Shown here piece by piece: positions 10,250-20,613 of a stretch of 64,000 bases of DNA. The notes beneath the pieces were generated by a model, which had not been told where the DNA came from, made no database searches, and saw only the letters and a program-made list of their open reading frames with translations. Where the stretch lies: NCBI RefSeq assembly GCF_001411555.2, contig NC_049912.1, positions 1,877,001-1,941,000 on the forward strand, given 5' to 3'. Numbering within the stretch: position 1 is the stretch's first letter; each line of letters begins with the position of its first letter. Made by a program: the position numbers and the translations under genes. The DNA is from Juglans regia (taxonomy: Eukaryota > Streptophyta > Magnoliopsida > Fagales > Juglandaceae).

Positions 10250-11245
10250 ATGTGTCAAACAGTTGATTGCAAGCAGTGCGGAAAGATCTCCTGGAGGGGA
10301 TGTGGAAACCACTTGACGAGCCTCTATGCCAGCATTGGCGAGGGTCAGCATTGCATGTGCCGCTCTTGGCCCGGCGTCTCCATCCCCTCCAAGGAGACAA
10401 CCACCAAGCTGCAACCCTTACAAGGCTCTGGTTCTAGTACTACTAAGGTATATATATCATATATGTTTGCAATTTGGCATATCTATTCTAGGAGTTGGGT
10501 TTCTCTTTTCAAGTTATTTTACTTGTAAGTTAGTATCGAGGATGGTATGAATTAATATGCAAGAGAATTTTAATTTTAAAATTTTATCAAATGTATTAAA
10601 TGGATTTTTTTTTTCTTCCAATCAAAAGATATCAAGCTAAGTATATTAGTTGATTTAGGTCCCGTTTGGATAATAATAGTGTTTCATCTCATCTCATTAT
10701 TATAAATTCTCATACAAAATGTAATAAACAATTCAACTTTTTCAAATACTAAAATAATAATAATATTAAAAAATAATAGTCTAACTATATTTTATTCAAC
10801 TAATTTTAATTTTCATTTCAACTCACTATTTAAATAGGACCTTAATAGATGCATAAAATTGGATCGATGCCCCAAGGTATGTGACTATAAAATTATCCGC
10901 CATTGCAATGTGATAAAAACAAGGCATATATTCCAACTCTTCCATGATATATTATCATGGAGTTTCATTAATATTAAATTATATAAGGCATATAATGCAC
11001 ACTTAAGGGTATTCTTAAATAAGCAATTATAAATAATTCTAGGTTTTAATCAAGATAAATACTTTAATCATAAAGAAATTTCATAAAAAATAATTATACG
11101 ATAAATTTATTTTTATAAAATTTATTTTTTAAAGGGTTGGAATTGGCTGCAAGCATCGTACTCTTTTCCAATTTGAATATAAGAGCCTAGTAGTTGGCTG
11201 GCTAGCTTGTTAATGTTGCTTAATTTGTACGTGCAGGGAAAGTAA
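10250..11245 (+). CDS. Small Cys-rich protein (CxxCGK-W-GCG type), 68 residues, two exons
   Basis: Exon 1 (10250-10447) encodes 66 residues with CKQCGKISWRGCGNH followed by GEGQHCMCRSWPG. This pattern (CxxCGKxxWxGCGxH ... HCxC) is one I recognise from short uncharacterised plant and fungal proteins. The Cys/His spacing suggests metal binding, but no function is known to me. A donor GTATAT follows at 10448. The best acceptor (GTACGTGCAG) ends at 11236 and would add only Gly-Lys and a TAA (11237-11245). The start is the first Met of the conserved MCQ N-terminus. An in-frame Met at 10175 would add 25 unconserved residues and is less likely. A TTA-flanked MITE sits in the intron. The second exon is the weakest part. 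Confidence 0.65.
10658..10841. repeat. TTA-flanked MITE (PIF/Harbinger-like) in the intron of the small Cys-rich gene
   Basis: Termini GGTCCCGTTTGGATAATAAT and (reverse complement of the right end) GGTCCTATTTAAATAGTGAG form an imperfect inverted repeat. TTA at 10655-10657 and at 10842-10844 make a 3-bp target duplication, the hallmark of Tourist/Harbinger-type MITEs. The interior has the motif TCATCTCATCTCATTATTAT, found again in relatives at about 11540, 51660, 59913 and 60652. Confidence 0.8.
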
Positions 11246-12394
11246 AAATGTCGAAGATGTCTTTGGACTGGGGAGGAAGAAGTATTATTCTCTAAAGTTA
11301 GAAAGAGTCATGGAAATGCTATATGTGCATAAATAAACGCAGACAGAAAGTCTTGTAGTCGGATATGATCATGTCCTCCTCGATTTTTTGTTTTTCGAAT
11401 AAATGTTGTTCTTTGTCCAAGATTTGTCATCTCGATTTGACAAATCTTAGATTGCTCTTTTCATTTTGTTAGGTATTCGGTCAAGACATGTTTGACCAAC
11501 CACTTGAGTGTATGGAATTAATAAAGATCAAAGTACAATTTATCTCAATTTATTATTATAATTTTTTTTAAATTTTAACACAAAATATAATAAATAATTT
11601 AATTTTAAAAATTTTTAAATAATAATAATATTAAAAAATAATAACGATTGACTTATGTTTCGAAGGTGTCTCTCGGCCAAAAAGGAGATCATCCACATTT
11701 CACCCTCTCGTTTTCATATTTCATGTTAGTGGCATCAATGAAGAGGAAACCAGGTTGTGGGTGTGCGAAACACGAATAAAAGAAATATAAAAATTTAATT
11801 ATAAACGATTCTGCATATTAATACGTATATTTATTTAATATGATTAGTCATAAAATATATTTTATTAAAAATAATACTAATTTAAATTTAAAATATGAAG
11901 ATAATAATATTAATATGTAAATTAATACGTAAATTTATTTGTACATTACAAAACTCGAAAGAAATTATATGAAATAAAATAAATTAAGATTTAAGGAATG
12001 ACACGCCATCCATTTCTTAAAAAGTGATTTGCCAAAATAGAAAAATTGGATTCCCGGGTCAGGCCAGTAGTCGATACCGAACAAGTAGTAGATGAGATCC
12101 GAAACTTCGCAGCACCGTTTGCATTCACTGCAGAGCTAAAAGCGAGGGCCCCAACACTGTTAAAACTGGCCTACAAACCAACTCATTGTGTCTTAAAGCA
12201 ACTTTTGCTTCTGTTGTGTCGTTTTGCGATGTGTACTGTACCCTTTTGTTCGTTTCTCCCTATCATTGTTAAAGCCATTCTTGCTGCTTGTGTGAGGATT
12301 GGCTCCTGGTATTTAAAAAAATAAAAAATAAAAAATCCCAGTTTGTCTTGCAAATTCTTCATCTTTCGTGTTCATATCTGCAGCATATAGTACA
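11246..12394. other. Intergenic region and COR413 upstream region
   Basis: At about 11530-11650 a relic of the TTA-flanked MITE family is visible (ATCTCAATTTATTATTATAA, ending in an AATAATAATATTAAAAAATA stretch). The rest is AT-rich. From about 12030 the sequence is less AT-rich and probably contains promoter and 5' UTR of the COR413 gene. A donor-acceptor pair is not clear enough to define a leader exon. The open frame at 12046-12324 has no recognisable product. Confidence 0.45.
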
Positions 12395-13778
12395 ATGGGG
12401 AGGATGAATTATTTGGCTATGAAAACTGATCCGGCAATGGATGATTTGATCGGCTCTGATATCAATGACCCCAAGATCGCTGCAAAGAAGCTCATCAATC
12501 ATGCCACTAAGCTTGCTGGCCTCAGCTTTGGGACTTCTTTTCTGGAATGGGTGGCTTCCTTCGCAGCTATGTCAGTAATCTTTTTCTCTCCATCAATTTC
12601 CATATCTGATCCGACTGTTCGTAGTGGTTGTCTACTTGCATTATTTGGTATTACAACAATGACTTGAAATGGGAAATTAAAGTGCCACCATGGTGTTTAT
12701 TATCTCTGTCCATACATGGAATCAAATACCCAATGTGGAAAGTGATGTTTTTTGGTTTCTAATTTTTTTCCCTTTTTCTATTTTCAAAATCAAGATCTTG
12801 CAGCTGATGTTTACCTTTGTTGATTTTCTTATTATATATAGGCAAGGCTTAAATGTGTACTGTTTCTCTTCCTTCTTCTTGAATGTCACTTTCCTTTTCT
12901 TTTTCCTTTTTGGAATAATGATATTTGTTTTCAATTTTAATTGCAGTTATTTGCTGATATTGGATCGAACCAACAGGAGAACAAACATGCTGACTTCACT
13001 TTTAGTCCCTTACATATTCTTTAGCCTTCCTTCAGTGCTGTTCGATTTTTTCAGGTGATAGTTCCCTACTGCTTGCACAGTTTCTCATTTTCTGTTTTGA
13101 TTTTCTTTTTTCTTTTTTTTCATGATCTCTTTAATTCTTGATAAATTTGCTACAAAACCCATTCAGAGGAGAGGTTGGAAAATGGATTTCTTTCATTGCA
13201 GTTGTACTAAGGCTCTTCTTCCCGCGACGCTTCCCAGGTATATGCTTCTCTCAACAACACAGCCACCCAGTGATCTCTGTCTCTATCTCTTTACACACAC
13301 CCACATCTCTAAATGTCGGAAATATCGTTGGTTCCTATGCCAGCATTTGTGCATGCAAAACTGTGATTTCTATAAAGCTCCATTTTTCATCCAGACTTCA
13401 ATAATACTTGAGCACACACTACTTAAGAAAAACACCAGAATATAGAAAGCAGACACTTTTATATGCATGTTAAAGTAATGATTTAGTGCATTATCCATGA
13501 TGCTGTTGCTTGATGAATCTGCAGATTGGCTGGAGATGCCAGGATCTTTGATTCTTCTCTTGGTTGTGGCTCCCAGCTTCTTTGCAGACACCTTGAAGGA
13601 CAGCTGGGTTGGTATCTTGATATGCCTTATCATTGGTTGTTACCTACTGCAAGAGCACATTCGGGCAGCCGGAGGATTCAGAAATTCCTTCACTCAAACC
13701 CATGGCATATCCAACACCGTTGGCATTATCCTTCTGTTAGTTTATCCTGTCTGGGCGCTGGTTGTTTACTTTCTCTAG
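12395..13778 (+). CDS. COR413-PM: Cold-regulated 413 plasma membrane protein (COR413-PM type)
   Basis: Polytopic membrane protein of the plant COR413 family, associated with cold and water stress; its biochemical role is not settled. Deduced exons: 12395-12570, 12947-13054, 13167-13237, 13525-13778, giving 202 residues, the usual length for plasma-membrane members. All four exons join in frame with GT-AG borders (for example GCTAT|GTCAGT and TTGCAG|TTATTTG). The sequence matches the family closely: MGRMNYLAMKTD at the start, KKLINHATKL near 35, YLLILDRTNRRT near 60, then WLEMPGSLILLLVV, GCYLLQEHIRA, GGFRNSF and a final LLLVYPVWALVV. Several hydrophobic spans are consistent with about five to six membrane helices. 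It lacks the N-terminal extension of the chloroplast-envelope COR413 members. Confidence 0.93.
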
Positions 13779-14850
13779 GCACAAAATCATTTTATTCAGC
13801 ACTTGTTAGACTCTAGCCTGTACACAATAGGAGAAAACCATTGTTTCCTGGTTTGCGCTTTGACAATTTTCTTTTCCTGCCCCCATCATATAACTTACTC
13901 GAGGTGCACTCGCAGGAAACTCTTTATCAAGAATCTGTGCACTCTCGGGATTAGTCGTGGCTTTTTTCTCTAACACCCGTTGCCAATCAAAACAAAAATG
14001 TCTAATTATGTGAATTGAGGAAGCTGTATTGTAAATGCCTTCAGACCGATTTGGTTCTGGATTGATGTCAATGGTGTTTAAAGTTAAACCCAAGTGAATG
14101 TGATCTCATGCCCCTCTGCAATGCTATAAGACTATGATGAATTAGAACAAATATTTTTCATTGGGACAAAACGGTTTCTAACTTCTAGCGCAAAAGATAC
14201 AGACCTTTTCTTTCTAACTTAGGATTCTCGGAATATAAAAGGGAAAAATGAAGTGGACCATACAACATTGACTGTCTTCGTCTCATTATAGATCTTGAAT
14301 TTAGATAAAACTTCGAGGAATCTTCATTGTACTTTTTTTATGTTAGAAGACAGCAAAATGTCTAACTTTTGACTGAATGTTGATCATGTTTTCCACCACT
14401 TTTCTCTCTTTTTCTCCCTTCTCTTCCATTTTTTCTCATATGTTTTACCTAGAATTAAAAACCTCTTATTTGAGTAATGATACCCACATAACACACTTTA
14501 CAACATATTTCACAACACATGCTGTAAAATAAGAATATTTTGATAAAATTACAAGTTAGTTTACAAAAATAACCTTTATTTTAAAATATTTTTGTATAAA
14601 ATGTTGTGAAAAGTGACGTATATTTATCATTTTTCAAATTTATAATAGAGAATTTGTTGAGGCTCTTCACCTCCTCATTTTGAATTTCTCCTTTTAGTTT
14701 TACAAAATATTGCTAACCAAAAAGGAAATATATTTTTATAAAATAATTTATAAAAATAAACATGATTATATAAATAGTTATAAAAGAGATTCATTTATTC
14801 GTACCAAAATGACAGTCGTGGTATTATCATCTTCCAGGCTCCAGCAACTT
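13779..14850. other. 3' flank of COR413 and spacer with one probable MITE
   Basis: It includes the COR413 3' UTR. At about 14471-14638 the ends TGAGTAATGATA...TTTACAACATATTTCAC and GTTGTGAAAAGTGACG...TATCATTTTTCAAA are imperfectly complementary, suggesting a third kind of MITE (moderate support). No protein gene was recognised. Confidence 0.45.
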
Positions 14851-14855
14851 GTGAA

Positions 14856-15008
14856 TGGGCCCAAACAAATCAACCATTGGGCCAACGGTTTGGTCCAATG
14901 TATACTACAGTAATGGTATGTTTGGTAATTTGAAGAGGTGTGTGGAAACACTGGAAACCCTAATGATTCTATACTCCCAACCCTAAAAGGGCTGTTTCTC
15001 CTATAAAA
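14856..15008 (+). promoter_or_regulatory. Site II / telo-box / TATA promoter of the snoRNA cluster
   Basis: Two site II elements (TGGGCC at 14856 and 14878), a perfect telo-box (AAACCCTAA at 14955-14963), a second telo-box-like AACCCTAAAA at 14979-14988 and a TATA box (TATAAAA at 15002-15008) lie in order within about 150 bp. Telo-boxes with site II elements mark plant promoters of ribosomal protein, translation-factor and snoRNA genes. Transcription would start at about 15035, upstream of the snoRNA candidates. Confidence 0.75.
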
Positions 15009-15299
15009 GCAACGCCATCTCCACATCTATATCCGCCCCTCGGCTTGGCAATGCTGGCATCCCAAGTATGATCACCTCTAGCCTTCCTCTCAATCTTGCG
15101 CTCTCGTTTTTTTATGTTTTCCATCGATGATTGCTTCATTATTTCAACGAACGTTTTGAATTGTTTTTTTTATTTGATCGTTTACTTCAGATTCTCTTAG
15201 ATTTCGCCATGATTCTTTTTTTTTTTTTTTTTTGAGGTTTATAGTTTCCAAAAGAATGATTTAGTATGCGTAGGAGTAGCCATGGGGATTGGGAGGAGT

Positions 15300-15389
15300 T
15301 TTCTCGGTGATGAACAAAAATGATGACGAGTCCGATATCCATTCTTTTTATAATCGTGACGACAAACCGAGGCATTTGTCTGAGAGACA
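15300..15389 (+). ncRNA. Candidate box C/D snoRNA 1 (25S rRNA 2'-O-methylation guide)
   Basis: Box C GTGATGA at 15307-15313 and box D CTGA at 15380-15383, with TCTC (15302-15305) able to pair with GAGA (15384-15387) as a short terminal stem. The 11 bases CGAGGCATTTG (15368-15378), one base before box D, are complementary to CAAATGCCTCG, which I recall from a universally conserved part of 25S rRNA (GCCAAATGCCTCGTCATC). By the box D plus five rule, the modified base would be the third A of CAAAU. An extra ATGATGA at 15320 could be an internal C'-like box or an alternative box C. Confidence 0.7.
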
Positions 15390-15452
15390 ACTCCGTACCC
15401 ATCTAATGATCTAATCTCGTATTGTTTTGTTTTTAATGTTTTTGAGATTGTC

Positions 15453-15530
15453 AGGCATAATGATGATGAATTTGTGTGACTGATTCTTTTATATGAAGAA
15501 TTAATTACCTCCTACTCATACTGAATGCTT
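15453..15530 (+). ncRNA. Candidate box C/D snoRNA 2 (25S rRNA 2'-O-methylation guide)
   Basis: A 6-bp terminal stem (AGGCAT at 15453-15458 with ATGCTT at 15525-15530, one G-U pair) encloses box C ATGATGA (15460-15466, partly repeated at 15463-15469) and box D CTGA (15521-15524). A D'-like CTGA lies at 15480-15483. The 12 bases CCTCCTACTCAT (15508-15519), one base before box D, are perfectly complementary to ATGAGTAGGAGG, a 25S rRNA segment I recall as GATGAGTAGGAGGGCGC. The predicted target is the second A of AUGAGUAGG. This is the best formed of the three candidates. Confidence 0.8.
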
Positions 15531-15652
15531 GATGATGAAACAAACTTTAATGGCGTTTTTTTTTCTTTTTTCTTTTTTTCTTTTTTTTTTTGTTTCTGGG
15601 TATTCTGTCTTTTGATTTATTCATCTCTGGAGAGAGATAGAAGAAGGACGAT

Positions 15653-15736
15653 GTAGCGATGATGAGAAAGGAATTTCATTCTGGAATTTGATTTGAGGAG
15701 CACCGATGATTTGTGTTTCAAGCACTTTTGAGCTGC
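15653..15736 (+). ncRNA. Candidate box C/D snoRNA 3 (25S rRNA guide, variant box D)
   Basis: A 5-bp terminal stem (GTAGC at 15653-15657 with GCTGC at 15732-15736) encloses box C ATGATGA (15659-15665) and a variant box D TTGA (15728-15731). A C'-like CGATGAT is at about 15704. The 11 bases TTTCAAGCACT (15716-15726), one base before box D, match the complement of AGTGCTTGAAA, which I recall from plant 25S rRNA (GAGTGCTTGAAATTGTCGG). The predicted modified base is the second G of AGUGCUU. The non-canonical box D lowers confidence, but stem and guide are at the expected positions. Confidence 0.65.
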
Positions 15737-15742
15737 TCCCTC

Positions 15743-15780
15743 TTTCTCTCTCTCTCTCTCTCTCTCTTCTGTGTGTGTGT
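15743..15780. repeat. TC/GT microsatellite
   Basis: A (TC)n run followed directly by a (GT)5 run, just 3' of snoRNA candidate 3. Confidence 0.85.
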
Positions 15781-15949
15781 TCTTCATAGCAATCGATTTT
15801 CCAGTAAGTTGTACTTCAATTTGTAAGTGAATCGATCTTCAAACTCAGTTTCAGGGTGTCGCTTCTGATGACTGGAAACGAGAATGGTTCTGAACAGAAC
15901 GTGTGAAAGTACAACACGCAAATGCCCATTAACTTATGCTAATGCCTAA

Positions 15950-16490
15950 TAGTAGGTTAGGCTTTAATCTTAATGGGTTTAAATTGGGTTGACCCATGGT
16001 TGATAACGGAAGAATCCGTTTTGATACGTTATATCCCGTTATTATTTGTTAAAATTATAGTTATAATTATATTTTTATATTTAAAAATAAAATTATTGAA
16101 ATTTTTATTTTGATATTTTTATTATTTAGATTGTAATTTTATATATGTATTTAGTTATATTTTCTTTTATAGATATTTTGATTTTAACATTTATATAAAA
16201 TTATGATAAACTTAATTAGGCCAATCAGGTTAATTTCGAGTTTGTTCAACTTATTTACATAAACGGGTTGAAATAGGTCAGGTTGTAACGTGTTAACCTA
16301 TTTTATAGTATTTACTAACGGGTCAAAACGGAATGACAAGATACAATTTGTTATGTTAATGGGTAGTGTTAAAGTTTGAAATTTTGATACGATAAGGTTA
16401 ACGAATCGTATTTTGATTGATTCATATAGTATAATATAACATGTCTTGACACGACCCATTAACTCGATTTGACACATCTAATTTTTATAG
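15950..16490. repeat. Degenerate foldback-like repeat with TTAATGGGT / ACCCATTAA arms
   Basis: The left part contains CTTAATGGGTTTAAATTGGG and TTGACCCATG, and the right part contains CACGACCCATTAACTCG. TTAACGGG-like words appear in between (CTAACGGGTCAAAACGG). The arms are complementary only in part. It looks like an old foldback or MITE-type repeat and has no coding capacity. Confidence 0.45.
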
Positions 16491-17450
16491 ATTTGTACTT
16501 AGAATTTTTGGTTTAGTTTTGTAAAATTAAATTACAGGCTTATTATACAGCACAATTTTTGTGGGGTTAATAAATTTTAAGAAATGATATTTGTAGTCAT
16601 AAATGTTTAAATATCATGAATTCATTTCTTTTTGAAAAAGTTAATATAAGAAAGAGAAATCTTACTTAATACAAGATCTATATAAAAAAAATTAATTTTT
16701 TAATAATTAACTACTATTTTTTTAAATGAGTGTTCTTATACAATTTATTACTATATTTAATATTATTTATAAATTTTCATCTTAAAATGTTGGTTTTAAA
16801 GCGAACAGAATTTCAAATATTCATCTCTCTCAATTAAAGGCAGATTGATTACAGGGAGTCAATTGTTATCCAACCCATTTAATCGGTTAGGATCCTAATT
16901 TGTTCAGTGTGTGAGGACTGAGGAGTCGATCTTAAAAGAAGCATAAACCCTATGAAGAACTTTCTTCAATACAATAACACTTGAAATCTTGGATTGACAA
17001 TAATTTCAAAGTAAAAGCTTAATGAGTTAAACATGCGACAGAACGGCTGTAAAATAAAGGAAAATTCAAGGGACAATGACTTGGGAAGAAATTTCTGACA
17101 CCCATTACATTCAAATAATATGTTGACTTGCTTGTAAGTGTAGTGTAATCTTTTTAAAAAGTGAGTAAATATAAGATTTATGTGAAAAAAATTATTTTTT
17201 TTAATAATAGAGGGTGTATGTACCATTACTAGTGTATGAGACTATATACTTTAATATTGTAAATATAGTATATAATATGCTGGTTGACATTCTTTGATGC
17301 ATATTTTTTAATAATTTATTATAAAATAGATTTAATGTTTAAAATAAGTGAAGATATGCATGAAGTGAGAAATTGTAGAACTTTGAATGAGCCAACAAGA
17401 TCACCACTTTGGAATATTCAGTAGCATATCATCTACAAGGTGAACTATAG
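16491..17450. other. AT-rich spacer, nothing recognised
   Basis: Low-complexity AT-rich sequence. The minus-strand open frame 16966-17226 has no recognisable domain. Confidence 0.5.
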
Positions 17451-17479
17451 AGAAGATCACAAGGCCAATGTTCACAAAG

Positions 17480-18230
17480 TACCACAAACAGTGGAACATG
17501 GACCACGATCTAGAAGTTGACAATCCCACTGCAGCCATGATTTTTTCTTGGAGAGCTTGTCTTGATGTATTGCACAGAGATGAACTTGTGCAAAAAGAAA
17601 ATAGTGGACAACTCCTCATTCCCCCTCTCTGCTCCAGGAGCAAGAAACCACTGAACATATATGATGGTAATGCACTGTAGCTAGTAATGTATGTGGGTAG
17701 TGCTCAAAGAAAATTCAAAAAAATAGAGTTTCCCACAAGAGTATTAAGGAAACTATGGAGGAAATTTTCATGAAGTTCAACAAAAAGGAGATGGAAGAAC
17801 TGTCAGTAGTATTTTATCTTTTTGGGCCTTTTATCATTGTTCGGGTCTATTATATGAGTAACAAGGAGCCCATCAGTATTCAGTCATCCAAGATTAAAAC
17901 TTAGCCATGTTTGTAAGCATAGATATTGCCCAAATTCCTCCTATAATTACTTGGTTTTTATTGTGTTTTAGTGAAGTTGCTATTGGCTTAGGAGAAAATA
18001 TGTAAAAAAAAACCTTACATTGGAAGCCCTACATCAGGCCATAAACTAAATGACCCTTGAATTATGAATTATGTTGATTGGGTGAGACATAGCAAGGAGG
18101 AGCAACATTATCTTGCTTGTAAGCAAGCTATAAGATTAAAAGATGACGGTGATGTCATGTCTCAAGCTAAAGAAGTTGGAATCTCTACCATGATAAGAAA
18201 TAGAAGATGACACATTAATATAAAATGGGT
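17480..18230 (+). pseudogene. Non-LTR retrotransposon (LINE) 3' fragment: RT zinc-ribbon and RNase H-like remains
   Basis: Across two frames the plus strand reads IFSWRACLDVL, then KKIVDNSSFPLC, then RKLWRKFS-like residues. This order matches the plant zinc-ribbon in reverse transcriptase (zf-RVT), normally FxWRAC...LPTR...KKKIVxxxxCPxC. About 200 bp further on, a KPYIGSPTSGHKLN-like stretch resembles the start of the RNase H-like domain that often follows it. The frame is broken several times and the rest of the element is missing. Confidence 0.5.
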
Positions 18231-18247
18231 TCAAAACACAAGCATTT

Positions 18248-18385
18248 AGGTTGCATTTGGGTAATGAGGTAATCTACGATATTTTGTGAATAATAGTGAA
18301 AAAATAATAATAAAATATTAAATAGTAATAAATAATAGTGAAAAAGTATATGAAAAGTAATAATGAAATAATAAATAGTAATCCC
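18248..18385. repeat. Short AT-rich MITE-like relic
   Basis: It starts GTTGCATTTGGGTAATGAGG, continues with several AATAATAGTGAAAAA units, and ends near AGTAATCCC. The TTTGGGTAATGAG start resembles the TTTGGAT starts of TTA-flanked MITEs in this window, but no clean end is visible. Confidence 0.35.
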
Positions 18386-18803
18386 GGCCAAGAGGCGATA
18401 TGATCATGTAGAAGTATTTATTATGACTAGTGGAGGCATGCATATATCCCGAGGATGCCCCATAATCAAGAACGAGGAAATTCTTAGATATAAATAAGTT
18501 AGAATATTAGTTAGGTAAAGTCTTCTTAAACACTCGTTCATTTTAAGCTTAGATAACAAGCTTTATTTACTATACATGATTGCTATACAACTTGAAAACC
18601 AACATGTCTTCGGCATCCAAGTTGTAACACCACCCTAGATTATCAAAGGAGGTCTCTCAAGATTAGAACAGGTTTCACCTTTCAGCTATCACACAAGCAG
18701 GTCCCACTAAGAGTATCTTTATCCCAAATGAGAAATTGACAGGTGGCAAACTACAAAAAAACAAAGGCATTAGCTTCAACCAACCAATAAGAGAGAGAGA
18801 AAA

Positions 18804-18936
18804 CCTTATCCTATCCCTTATCTTACTCGCAGCAAGGCCACCAAATAACACCATCTTGTCTCTATTCCCCTCCCACCCTTCCACCACACAAAAACTCTTT
18901 TCTTTTTAGTCCGTTTCTCAGAATATGCATATAAAC
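18804..18936 (+). promoter_or_regulatory. PSBO upstream region with I-box/GATA motifs
   Basis: CCTTATC at 18804 and 18816, with CTATCC between them, reads on the other strand as GATAAGG, GATAGG and GATAAGG. Clustered I-box/GATA motifs are typical of light-regulated photosynthesis genes. A CCAAT lies at about 18783. ATATAAAC at about 18929-18936 is a possible TATA box, but it would leave a very short leader before the ATG at 18975. Confidence 0.5.
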
Positions 18937-18974
18937 TACTGAGAGTGAGAAAGAGAGCAAAAAGTTTGAACAAA

Positions 18975-20613
18975 ATGGCAGCCTCACTACAAGCAGCGGC
19001 TACACTCTTGCAACCCGCCAAGGTGGGTGTGTCTTCTAGGAGTAGCCTGCAGCTCAGGTCTTCTCAAAGTGTTTCCAAGTGCTTTGGCGTGGAACCAGCT
19101 GCAGCCAGGCTGACGTGTTCTCTGCATGCTGATATTAAGGACTTGGCTAACAAGTGTGTCGACGCTACCAAGATTGCCGGCTTTGCTCTTGCAACCTCGG
19201 CCCTCGTTGTGTCGGTATGCATTTCTTTTTGTTTTCTCGTTGTACTTGATCATGTAGTGGCGATCGACCTTTGAATTTGAGAAGGTTAAAACAGAACGAT
19301 CTTGTATCTTTAGGTTGCTGTGATTGTTTGGGAATAATTAAGATCGATCGCGGGTTTTCTTTCATTTTCAATCATGCATGCTAGTTTATGCCTGTCAATT
19401 CGAATCATTTCAGATCATATTTCGTCTTTCCTCGCTCGCTCAAAAGACCAACATGCATAAAAATGGGTTGAAAGCAATCAAAACACACACACACACACAT
19501 ATATATATGTTAGTTTATCATTCAGGCAATCATATACATATATATATATATATATATATGTATATGTATGTATGTACCACTTTAATTTGCCAGATTCTGC
19601 GCGCACGTCTGTTCTAACATTTGATGAACTGCTAAGCAATATTGTTCAAAATCCAAATTATTAAAATGAGTGACGAAGTCAGCATTAATTCCTTCGTGCT
19701 GATGCGCTCACTGTCGTGACTCGTGAAATTCAGGTCTGCAAGATTTTCTGTTGTACATAATCAGAGGATGTTGGTTCTTGGTTTTATGCAGTTCCCTTGT
19801 TACAATTTCCTATATTTCCTTCGATCATTTTGTTTTTGTTTCTTTTTTTTTTTTCAGGGAGCAAGTGCTGAAGGAGTTCCGAAGAGACTAACCTACGATG
19901 AAATTCAAAGCAAGACATACATGGAGGTAAAGGGAACCGGCACGGCCAACCAGTGCCCAACCATTGATGGCGGAGTTGACAAATTCGCTTTCAAGCCCGG
20001 CAAGTACAGCGCCAAGAAGCTCTGCTTGGAACCCACTTCCTTCACTGTCAAAGCCGAAGGTGTGAACAAGAATTCCCCACCCGAGTTCCAAAACACCAAG
20101 CTCATGACCCGCTTGACCTACACCCTCGACGAAATTGAAGGACCCTTTGAAGTATCCCCCGACGGCACCATCAAGTTCGAGGAAAAAGACGGCATCGACT
20201 ACGCCGCCGTCACCGTACAGCTTCCCGGCGGCGAGAGGGTACCATTCCTTTTCACCATCAAACAGTTGGTAGCATCAGGAAAACCAGAGAGCTTTGGCGG
20301 AGAGTTTTTGGTACCTTCCTACCGTGGCTCCTCTTTCTTGGACCCAAAGGGAAGGGGTGGATCAACAGGTTATGACAATGCAGTAGCATTGCCTGCCGGA
20401 GGAAGAGGGGATGAAGAAGAACTCGTGAAGGAAAACATAAAGAATACATCTTCATCGACGGGGAAAATCACCCTGAGTGTCACCAATAGCAAGCCTGAGA
20501 CAGGGGAGGTGATTGGTGTGTTTGAAAGCATACAGCCATCTGACACTGATTTGGGAGCAAAAACTCCAAAGGAGGTGAAGATCCAGGGAATTTGGTACGC
20601 TCAGCTCGATTGA
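18975..20613 (+). CDS. PSBO: PsbO, 33-kDa oxygen-evolving enhancer protein 1 of photosystem II, chloroplast precursor
   Basis: Extrinsic thylakoid-lumen subunit that stabilises the Mn4CaO5 cluster of photosystem II. Exons 18975-19214 and 19858-20613 give a 331-residue precursor. Residues 1 to about 58 form a Ser/Ala/Arg-rich chloroplast transit peptide. [18 protein letters not shown] (about 67-84) is the lumenal export signal ending in an A-x-A-like site, and the mature chain starts [11 protein letters not shown] (247 residues, the standard size). The two conserved disulfide cysteines lie in NQCPTIDGG and [10 protein letters not shown]. Conserved blocks [32 protein letters not shown] and the C-terminus GIWYAQLD are intact. 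The intron falls just before the lumenal cleavage site. No stops or missing residues were seen, so it looks functional. Confidence 0.97.

Noticed and set aside
10166..10414. 82-codon minus-strand open frame
   Set aside because: Antisense to the Cys-rich exon; the plus strand carries the conserved CxxCGK...HCMC motif.
12690..13058. 122-codon plus-strand open frame
   Set aside because: It covers intron 1 of COR413 (T-rich, Phe-rich translation); only its end overlaps exon 2 in the correct frame.
15530..15560. Another box C (TGATGATGAAAC) after snoRNA 2
   Set aside because: No box D with stem is found downstream before the poly-T tract.
15843..15896. Fourth box C/D snoRNA suggested by TGATGA and TTCTGA
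   Set aside because: Boxes are only about 25 nt apart, with no terminal stem and no room for a guide.
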